The notes below the pieces were generated by a model, which had not been told where the DNA came from, searched no databases, and saw only the letters and a list, made by a program, of their open reading frames with translations. Below, piece by piece: positions 57,720-64,000 of a stretch of 64,000 nt of DNA. Position numbers and translations under genes: made by a program. Each line of letters begins with the position of its first letter. The first letter of the stretch is position 1. This DNA comes from Shewanella sp. Arc9-LZ (GTDB taxonomy: Bacteria; Pseudomonadota; Gammaproteobacteria; Enterobacterales; Shewanellaceae): NCBI RefSeq assembly GCF_010092445.1, contig NZ_CP048031.1, positions 3,100,001 through 3,164,000 on the forward strand, given 5' to 3'.

Positions 57720-58595
57720 TTAATTTTTTGCGATAAAGTCTTTAATTAAGCCAATCACTTCGTCGCTGGCATCTTCAAGAATGTAATGACCGCAGTCAGC
57801 AAACTCGTGCACCGTGGCGTGAGGCATTCGCTGTCGCCATTCTTCTAAAAAATACTTATCAAACACAAAATCTTGTAAACCAAAACAAATCAACGTCGGT
57901 ACGTCAGCAAACTCGCTTAAGCTATCGCCAATGCTAGTCACTAAGTCGTAGTTTCTGTCGCCAGGTTTGAGTGGAATGTCTTGGACAAAGCGTAGTGTCG
58001 AAATACGGTTTTTCCAAGAATCAAATGGCGCTACATAAGCTTCACGCACTTCTTTAGACATGGGTTTACGTTTAACACCCACATACGAGGCTGCTGATGA
58101 AAATGCATTTAAACCACGGACTAACAAGGTGCCGAGTAAGGTTTCGCGGCAAATCCATAATGCCCAAGGAAACGGTTTGGTTTTAGGAAGATGAAACGCG
58201 GCAGTGTTTAAACACACAATGCGTTTAATACGCTCAGGATGACGAGCCGCAAAGCCCATTCCAATCATACCGCCCCAGTCGTGTACCACGAGGGTGATGT
58301 GTTGTTTTACATCAAGGCTGTCTAGCAAGGCTTCTAAATCATCAATACGGTTTTTTAGGGTGTAATCGTATTGTGGATCATCGGGTTTGTCTGATAAGCC
58401 GCAACCAATATGGTCTGGCACAATACACTGATGCTGATCGCTCAACGCGCTAACTAAATTACGGTAGTAGTAACTCCAACTAGGATTACCGTGCACCATA
58501 ACGACTGGCTCGCCTTGGCCTTCGTTTATGTAATGTAGTTTATTGCCGTTACGGTCTAAATAATGACTTTTAAATGGCAGTAAGTTGTCTAGCAT
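57720..58595 (-). CDS. oleB: OleB: beta-lactone decarboxylase
   Basis: Alpha/beta hydrolase of the haloalkane dehalogenase group, 291 residues. OleB decarboxylates the beta-lactone to the final olefin. The nucleophilic Asp106 is in VVHDWGGMIG, VHGNPSW forms the oxyanion side, and the late histidine is in DCGHYILED. It lies between oleA and oleC, as in other Shewanella. Confidence 0.94.
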   Translation of the reverse strand: MLDNLLPFKSHYLDRNGNKLHYINEGQGEPVVMVHGNPSWSYYYRNLVSALSDQHQCIVPDHIGCGLSDKPDDPQYDYTLKNRIDDLEALLDSLDVKQHITLVVHDWGGMIGMGFAARHPERIKRIVCLNTAAFHLPKTKPFPWALWICRETLLGTLLVRGLNAFSSAASYVGVKRKPMSKEVREAYVAPFDSWKNRISTLRFVQDIPLKPGDRNYDLVTSIGDSLSEFADVPTLICFGLQDFVFDKYFLEEWRQRMPHATVHEFADCGHYILEDASDEVIGLIKDFIAKN

Positions 58596-58653
58596 GATGC
58601 ATCCTGTTAACTATTTTTATAATGATATGCAAAAATTCAGTGCAGCCCAAGGC

Positions 58654-59703
58654 TTACCACTTAATTCCTAACATCATGCAGTTCAAACCACTGCCTATCC
58701 CTAAAAAGCTGACTTGGTCGCCAACACGTAAAAAACCTTCATCGTGGGCAATTGCAGCAGTAACCGGTAATGAAACCGTGCCCATGTTGCCTAAGGTTTG
58801 ATAGGTGGGATATTCTTTTTCGTGGGGGATGTTTAATGCATTTAGCACTTGTCGGCGGTTTGATGCGCCCACTTGGTGACAAATCACTTTATCAACTTGC
58901 TCAACAACCCAATCACGCTGCTCTAGGAAATGCTCCCAAGTGTGCTTAGCAAGCTCTACGCCTTCTTTGAGCAAGGTAACTGCATCGGTACGCATAAACT
59001 CGCGATACAATAAGTGCCCTGCTTCTTGTAGGCCCCACTGACACAATTGGTGGTGCTCTGGTGCAGACAAATGACTGGCGCCTAATAACTGATGCTGACG
59101 CGTGGTGGTGAGTGGCAAAGTGCCATCGGTTAAAATGACTGCTACCGCACCTGAACCACCGGTTAACGTAGCCAATGACTGAGCAAAATTCTGCATTGTC
59201 GGTTCGGCTAGCATGTGATCGATGGTGGCATCAACGATATCTCGTGCAGATTCGCACGACACAACCATGCCGGCTTTGATTTGCCCAAGTTCAATACGAT
59301 TGGCAATATCTAAAATACCCGACAACACCCCTAAACAAGCATTGCTGATGTCGTAAATGGCTGTGTCTTTAGACACGCCAAGTTCGGCAGCAATACGGCA
59401 AGCGGTTGCTGGTTCGTGTTGGTCACGGCACACACCCGTGTAAACCACAGCACCTAAGTCGCTGACATTAATACCGGTTTCATTCACGGCTTTACGTGCA
59501 GCAGCAATAGCGCCGTCTGATAAACGATGACCTTTAGGCCACCAACGACGCTCGGTAATTCCGGTTAATGCGGCAAGTTGCCCCATAGGAATACGAAACT
59601 TTTGATAAAGCGGGGCCAAGCGAGATTCTAAATCGCTACTCGACACTACTTGGGGTGCTAGCTCATAAGCCAGACTATTGATAAAGACGCGTGAATATTT
59701 CAT
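58654..59703 (-). CDS. oleA: OleA: fatty acyl-CoA head-to-head condensing enzyme
   Basis: Thiolase-superfamily enzyme of 349 residues joining two fatty acyl-CoAs, the first step of long-chain olefin synthesis. Cys123 is in SNACLGVLSG. Glu97 in RDQHEPATAC is 26 residues before it, the spacing of the catalytic Glu117/Cys143 pair in Xanthomonas OleA. His in ICHQVGASNRR and Asn in TLGNMGTVSLP complete the site. The start at 59703 gives MKYSRVFINS, with a weak GGTT region upstream; the longer frame adds 12 atypical residues. The 255 bases before it show no promoter I can name. Confidence 0.95.
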   Translation of the reverse strand: MKYSRVFINSLAYELAPQVVSSSDLESRLAPLYQKFRIPMGQLAALTGITERRWWPKGHRLSDGAIAAARKAVNETGINVSDLGAVVYTGVCRDQHEPATACRIAAELGVSKDTAIYDISNACLGVLSGILDIANRIELGQIKAGMVVSCESARDIVDATIDHMLAEPTMQNFAQSLATLTGGSGAVAVILTDGTLPLTTTRQHQLLGASHLSAPEHHQLCQWGLQEAGHLLYREFMRTDAVTLLKEGVELAKHTWEHFLEQRDWVVEQVDKVICHQVGASNRRQVLNALNIPHEKEYPTYQTLGNMGTVSLPVTAAIAHDEGFLRVGDQVSFLGIGSGLNCMMLGIKW

Positions 59704-59958
59704 TAAACCGTATAATTCGCTTCGCTCTAGCAAGCACAAAAGCCACTAGAATAGTTGTTATTCGTTATTAACCCGCCATTTGAACAAGAATGGCTTAATT
59801 ATTCAATCAAAAACAGCAAGCTAATGCGGTAATTTGGATAATATATTGTGGTTAGATTTTATTATTTGATTAACTAGTTTGTTGATTTTCACAGTTTTAG
59901 GGCAAATAGACTAGTATAAACAAAGGTTTAATTTACAGTTTTGTGACAAAGGCTGCTA

Positions 59959-61275
59959 TTAGTTTGTTTTAATTGCTTGGATCATCGCATTTCGTGGTGT
60001 AACACTGTTTGCACAAAATTCAGTCAACGCCACTTGATATCCCTGCTCTTGTAAAAAACACACTCGATCGAGCAACAGCCAATGCTCCAAAGCTCGGCGA
60101 AATAGATGGGCCACTAAATCTATTCGCTTAGTAAGCCGTTGTCGCTCAATTCCGCGGTGCAAATAATGGCTCAAATTAATCTCACTGGATATAACTAAAT
60201 GCTTTTGATTTGCAGCCCATTGGCAAAAGTCGCTAAAACTGCCACTAAGCTGGCTTTTTTTAATGGTCGGCACCGATAAATAAGCATCGATGCCGCGAAT
60301 TTCTCGTTGCAAACTGTCAAAACCTAAGCGCCATGATATCTCTTGATTGCGTAATGTTTGTTTTTTGGTGCCTGCAATAACGCTTTGTTGCAATGGCAGC
60401 TGTAAGTCATGCTTTGACAGTTTGACCGCACTGACTTTGGCTAAGGCCGATAGCGGTTGATAATGTGTATGTTCAATCAAATGATAACAGCAGGGTGAAA
60501 TAGACATCACCCGAGTGCCTGCCGATACTGCGAGTTGGAGTAAACGAATGTGTAAATCACCACAGGCGTGCAATGCGATTGCATGTTGATCAATTAACAA
60601 AAGCGGTTTACCTGGGTCGATTGGCGCAAAAGCATCGGCACAAATAAAAGTTTGCGGTAATTGCCATTGTTTTGCAAAAACCTGGCCTTGTGAGCATAAA
60701 CTCGCTTGCCACTCAATACTTGTTACCTCAACATTTTGCTGCTTAGCCACCAAGCGGCCCAAATGCCCTTTACCAGCACACCACTCTAAAATAGGTAACC
60801 GAGGTAGTTGGGGTTGAGATTGTGGATCAACTTGCTCCGAGAACGCGGTAATCTGTTGCCACTTTCGACCTTTAATATGGGCACTAAAATGCGCTGAATC
60901 GCTATTTAGGTGATCATTCACGAGTGTTTCAGTGTCAGAAACAGCTTGAGCATCGTCACTGTTAATCGTACTTGTAGGCAAAGTGATGACTAACAAGCTT
61001 AATTGGCTAATTAACTGATCAACCTGCGGCAGTTTGCTTTGCTTGATATCGCGAATCAGACTTGGCAACAACGACTCTACAAGCTGTTGCTGATCCATAT
61101 CAATAGTATCAATTTCTACATCATCAAGTTGCCACACCTTTTGGGCTAATTGTGGGAAATCGTGCTGCCAAGGTAAGTGGTCACACTCAAACGCGACCAG
61201 CTGCCATAAGGGTTTTAGAGCCTCAAGAAGTGAGTCTATGGCATTAAAGGTCTGTTGATATTTGATTACGGACAT
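59959..61275 (-). CDS. METTL25-like SAM-dependent methyltransferase
   Basis: Predicted methyltransferase of 438 residues. The SAM region ILEWCAGKGHLGRLVAKQ is near residue 180, with LHACGDLHIRLL and the characteristic SPCCYHL further on. This HACGDL plus CCYH pattern is shared with eukaryotic METTL25/RRNAD1-type proteins. The first 150 residues are a poorly conserved helical region. It is divergent from the DUF1289 gene. The substrate is unknown. Confidence 0.83.
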   Translation of the reverse strand: MSVIKYQQTFNAIDSLLEALKPLWQLVAFECDHLPWQHDFPQLAQKVWQLDDVEIDTIDMDQQQLVESLLPSLIRDIKQSKLPQVDQLISQLSLLVITLPTSTINSDDAQAVSDTETLVNDHLNSDSAHFSAHIKGRKWQQITAFSEQVDPQSQPQLPRLPILEWCAGKGHLGRLVAKQQNVEVTSIEWQASLCSQGQVFAKQWQLPQTFICADAFAPIDPGKPLLLIDQHAIALHACGDLHIRLLQLAVSAGTRVMSISPCCYHLIEHTHYQPLSALAKVSAVKLSKHDLQLPLQQSVIAGTKKQTLRNQEISWRLGFDSLQREIRGIDAYLSVPTIKKSQLSGSFSDFCQWAANQKHLVISSEINLSHYLHRGIERQRLTKRIDLVAHLFRRALEHWLLLDRVCFLQEQGYQVALTEFCANSVTPRNAMIQAIKTN

Positions 61276-61354
61276 ATTGAGACTTGTAGTTAACCTTAGC
61301 CGATTGAAATGATAGGATGCGAGTCATTAAATCACCGAACTGGAATTGTAAACT

Positions 61355-61582
61355 ATGCACTCACCTTGTGTCGCCCGTTGTGGCTTAAATGCTGACGATT
61401 ATTGTATGGGCTGTTTTCGTCACATTGATGAAATTGTAACGTGGTCACAAGCCAGTGAAGAACGTAAGAAACAAATTTTTGATAGTTTAGAAGGCAGAAA
61501 ACAGCTGTATTTAGGCGACAACAACAACCAAACGTTGTCACGGGCAAAATGGTTGGAAGCTGAAAAGCGAATCAAGCGGTAA
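61355..61582 (+). CDS. DUF1289 family protein
   Basis: Small cytosolic protein of 75 residues. The cysteine pattern SPCVARCGLNADDYCMGCFR (four Cys) near the N-terminus, followed by DEIVTWSQASEE, is the DUF1289 signature and probably binds a metal. The function is unknown. It is divergent from the METTL25-like gene and immediately upstream of repeat arrays. Confidence 0.9.
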   Translation: MHSPCVARCGLNADDYCMGCFRHIDEIVTWSQASEERKKQIFDSLEGRKQLYLGDNNNQTLSRAKWLEAEKRIKR

Positions 61583-61770
61583 CGTTGAGATAAAATGTGA
61601 TAACGAGCGATTACAAGCGATTACAAGTGGTAACAAGCCTAGATGCTAGGGCGGACTTCGTCCAGCTAGTGCGCTTCGCTTCTATAACAACGGTAAAGCA
61701 TCAAGCAGATCCAGCTCAGAAGTATTTCCATGATGGGACCTAGCCCTAAGCTTGTATCTTTTGAATTTGA
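61583..61770. repeat. Dispersed repeat copy in the DUF1289-YajD gap
   Basis: Starts with GCGATTACAAGCGATTACAAG strings, then CCTAGATGCTAG (61638-61649), GCGGACTTCGTCC and CGCTTCGCTTCTATAA, the reverse orientation of the array core. It is the minus-oriented counterpart of the left half at 49376. Confidence 0.75.
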
Positions 61771-61773
61771 TTT

Positions 61774-62080
61774 TATAGCATCTCGCCGCGAAGCGACCTA
61801 GCTCCGAGGCGGTTTCCAGCTTGTCATCGCCTGTTATCGATTTTTATCGTTCTTACCAGCTTTTGACTTTGCCTGTATAGCATCTCGCCGCGAAGCGACC
61901 TAGCTCCGAGGCTGTTTCCCGCTCGCCATCGCTTGTTATCGATTTTTATCGTTCTTACCAGCTTTGACATTGCCTGTATAGCATCTCGCCGCGAAGCGAC
62001 CTAGTTCCTAGGCTTTTTATCGCTCGCCATCGCTTGTTCTCGATTTTCATCGATTGTCATCGTTCTTACCGACTTTCACC
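61774..62080. repeat. Tandem array A: three copies of a ~101-bp repeat
   Basis: TATAGCATCTCGCCGCGAAG starts at 61774, 61876 and 61977 (spacings 102 and 101). Each continues CGACCTAG, a GAGGC-like end, then CGCTTGTTATCG and TTCTTACC strings. No ORF with a start and ribosome-binding site is evident. It fills the 507-base gap 61583-62089 together with the copy before it. Confidence 0.93.
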
Positions 62081-62089
62081 GTCTCAGCT

Positions 62090-62446
62090 CTACTTCTTCA
62101 TCATCGCTTTTAAGTCTGCGAACGGATTGAAAGTGGCAGCATCTTGTTTGGCTTCTTTAGTGCTACCGTAACGAATCAACTCTTCAAAGCGTGAATGTTC
62201 ATTGTCGTGACAGTACAGGCACAACAACTCCCAATTCGTACCATCTGACGGGTTATTGTCATGATTATGATCACGGTGATGCACAGTTAATTCAGATAAA
62301 TTTTTATGAGTAAATTCTCTAGTGCAACGCCCACATACCCAAGGATAGAGCTTAAGCGCTTGCTCACGATATCCTTTTTCACGAGAGGCTTTGTAGTCTC
62401 TGGCTTCAGCTAATACTTTATCTAATTTACTTTCGTTGGCTGACAT
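62090..62446 (-). CDS. yajD: YajD-like HNH nuclease family protein
   Basis: Protein of 118 residues with a zinc-coordinating HNH domain: CGRC, then HHRDHNHDNNPSD and LLCLYCHDNEH, so the metal and catalytic histidines are all present. YajD is conserved in gammaproteobacteria, but its target is not established. I take the ATG at 62446; the longer frame adds 20 residues from a hairpin-forming leader. The gene lies between two repeat arrays. Confidence 0.9.
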   Translation of the reverse strand: MSANESKLDKVLAEARDYKASREKGYREQALKLYPWVCGRCTREFTHKNLSELTVHHRDHNHDNNPSDGTNWELLCLYCHDNEHSRFEELIRYGSTKEAKQDAATFNPFADLKAMMKK

Positions 62447-62471
62447 TAATTTATCACTCGTAAAAAAAATT

Positions 62472-62503
62472 ACCCCAAGGATAATCACTGTTATCGCTTG
62501 GGG
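62472..62503. repeat. Imperfect hairpin upstream of yajD
   Basis: CCCCAAGGATAA and TTATCGCTTGGGG form a stem with one bulged G around a 6-base loop. It lies 26 bases before the yajD ATG, so it would be in the leader mRNA; a terminator role for an upstream transcript is also possible. Confidence 0.6.
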
Positions 62504-62659
62504 CAATTGTTTGCTAGATCTTATTTTAAGATTATTGTGTGATTAGCACTGATTAACAATGACAAAGCAATGATAAAACATCACTTAGCTTATTCTAATC
62601 ACCTAAAGCCTAGATACTATACAAGCAAAGTAACAAACGATGATAAGCAATAAAATGAG

Positions 62660-63252
62660 ATGACAAGCGCATCGCTCGCCGCTATCGCTTGTTACCGCAA
62701 ACGGGCTCTTATAGCAGCGAAGCAAACTAGCAAGACGCAGTCCGCTCTAGTATCTAGGCATGTTATCGCCATTATCGTTTATTAGCGCCGTTACCGCTTG
62801 TTACCGCTTAAAGAGGCTATTATAGCAGCGAAGCGAACTAGTAGGACGCAGTCCGCTCTAGTCTCTAGGTTTGTTATCGCTTGTTAGCGCAGCTATCGCT
62901 TGATACCGATTGTTTCCCTTCAACTGGCTCTTATAGCAGCGAAGCGAACTAGCAGGACGCAGTCCGCTCTAGTCTCTATGTTTGTTATCGCTTGTTATCG
63001 CCGCTATCGCTTGATACCGATTGTTACCGTCAACTGGCTCTTATAGCAGCGAAGCGAACTAGCAGGACGCAGTCCGCTCTAGTATCTAGGCATGTTATCG
63101 CTTGTTATCGCCGTTACCGCTTAAACAGGCTCTTATAGCAGCGAAGCGAACTAGCAGGACGCAGTCCGCTCTAGTCTCTAGGTTTGTTATCGCTTTTATC
63201 GCCGCTATCGCCGCTACCGCTTGATACCGCTTTTATCAGCGTTATCGCTCAA
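62660..63252. repeat. Tandem array B: five copies of a ~110-bp repeat
   Basis: Core TTATAGCAGCGAAGC starts at 62709, 62820, 62931, 63041 and 63133 (spacings 111, 111, 110, 92). Each core continues GAACTAGCAGGACG, CAGTCCGCTCTAGT and ATCTAGG or TCTAGG, giving a hairpin with CTAG-flanked GGAC/GTCC arms, then CGCTTGTTATCGC-type strings. Together with its edges it fills the 823-base gap 62447-63269. No gene is evident. Confidence 0.95.
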
Positions 63253-63269
63253 ACCGTCTTCCAGCCTAT

Positions 63270-63851
63270 TTAAGCTGCTTTACTGTTCGATATTCCAGCG
63301 GTTAAATTAAAGCGCATTGCATCTTCAAATGACCAATCGACAAAAATAAGGTCGTCGCGTTTGACCAAACTTGTCACCCCAGCTATTTGGTAACTGAGTT
63401 GGAATAATACTGGCACCCAATCACCTTCTGGCAATGCATCGGCAAGGGGTTGTGGTGCAAAGTCACTCATAATAAAGCCAACGACAAAACTACCATTGGC
63501 TTGTTTGACTAATACCGTTTTTTGGGTTTTAGGTTGGCCGTCGCGGTTCATTAAACTGGCGATATCACGAATACTGCCATAGACGGATTTAAACAAAGGA
63601 AACTTCATTAGTTGGTTTTCTATCCAACCGTACACCCAAGCAATTGGACTAACGGAAAATAATAATCCCGCTACAAACACCAAACTCGCCACCAAACAAA
63701 ATCCTGCGCCAACAAAAGCCGCTTTTACCCCCACAATATCAAGCAATAATTTACCTAAGCCATCGAGTGAGATAAACAATGACCAAAATAGCCAAATAGA
63801 CAACACCATAGGTAATAAATTGGTTAAACCACGAGCAAGGGTATTTTTCAT
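63270..63851 (-). CDS. DUF502 family membrane protein
   Basis: Inner-membrane protein of 193 residues. Two TM segments (about 10-30 and 48-70) precede the conserved FPLFKSVYGSIRD, and the cytosolic or periplasmic tail contains GDWVPVLFQLS. The whole is typical of DUF502. The function is unknown. It is the last gene of the window. Confidence 0.92.
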   Translation of the reverse strand: MKNTLARGLTNLLPMVLSIWLFWSLFISLDGLGKLLLDIVGVKAAFVGAGFCLVASLVFVAGLLFSVSPIAWVYGWIENQLMKFPLFKSVYGSIRDIASLMNRDGQPKTQKTVLVKQANGSFVVGFIMSDFAPQPLADALPEGDWVPVLFQLSYQIAGVTSLVKRDDLIFVDWSFEDAMRFNLTAGISNSKAA

Positions 63852-63920
63852 GAACGATTTCTTCTACATCAGATTTAGGCGCCAAAGATAACAAATATCC
63901 ATCAAAACCGCTAAACAAAA

Positions 63921-63973
63921 ACGCCCTATGTTGGGCTGTTTATTCGATAAACAGTGCAACATAGGGCGTTTCT
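63921..63973 (-). terminator. Long hairpin, probable terminator of a gene beyond the window
   Basis: A 15-base outer stem (AAACGCCCTATGTTG / CAACATAGGGCGTTT) and an 8-base inner stem (CTGTTTAT / ATAAACAG) separated by two mismatched bases on each side. A T run follows on the minus strand, so it probably ends a minus-strand gene located to the right. Confidence 0.75.
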
Positions 63974-64000
63974 AAAGTCGCTAAGACCTATTACAGCTCT

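Noticed and set aside
61774..63252. CRISPR array
   Set aside because: Periods of 92-111 bp with long conserved cores and no unique 30-bp spacers; no cas genes in the window.
62660..63252. Integron attC array
   Set aside because: No GTTRRRY core pairs, no cassette ORFs between copies and no integrase.

Overview
The window reads as chromosomal DNA of a Shewanella-like marine gammaproteobacterium, given without a species. Supporting signs are the fused trpCF followed by trpBA and yciB-yciI; the block purF-cvpA-dedD-folC-truA-fimV-asd-pdxB-fabB-mnmC; an oleABCD hydrocarbon operon; and AT-leaning, densely coding DNA. No rRNA, tRNA, phage, transposase or CRISPR was seen.

Layout. 1-5.9 kb: end of a trp operon, then an orphan periplasmic binding protein, yciB, yciI and xthA. 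6-10.4 kb: a tight three-gene minus-strand operon of a cupredoxin-like periplasmic protein, a membrane GGDEF/EAL protein and a beta-barrel protein. 10.6-17.5 kb: a chemoreceptor, a Tat-exported molybdenum hydroxylase operon (xdhC-like, MocA-like, 2Fe-2S and Mo subunits) and a glyoxalase-II-like hydrolase. 17.7-25 kb: stress and redox enzymes (S33 peptidase, nitroreductase, thioredoxin-fold protein, ModF-like ATPase, monooxygenase, quinone reductase) and a LysR regulator whose probable binding site occurs twice. 25-30 kb: a small membrane protein, msrA, an unknown protein, topB and a TrmK-like methyltransferase. 30-37 kb: a heavy-metal RND efflux operon divergent from a membrane-anchored LuxR-type regulator, with a 20-bp perfect palindrome midway between them. 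37-53 kb: the purF-to-mnmC housekeeping block, with a FimV carrying nine 33-residue repeats and no accD at its usual place. 53-60 kb: methionine gamma-lyase and oleABCD. 60-64 kb: a METTL25-like methyltransferase, DUF1289, YajD and DUF502 genes, set among two tandem arrays of a REP-like repeat also dispersed elsewhere in the window.

The genes interact in several visible ways. XdhC and the MocA-like protein are expected to mature and insert the molybdenum cofactor for the exported hydroxylase next to them. The RND pump, its adaptor, its TolC channel, a DUF3240 protein and a CopC-like periplasmic protein form one export unit. OleA, B, C and D act in series to join two fatty acyl chains into a long-chain olefin. 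The most promising leads for something undescribed are the cupredoxin/c-di-GMP/barrel operon, the membrane-anchored LuxR regulator with its palindrome, the two-site LysR regulon and the repeat arrays at 61.6-63.3 kb.
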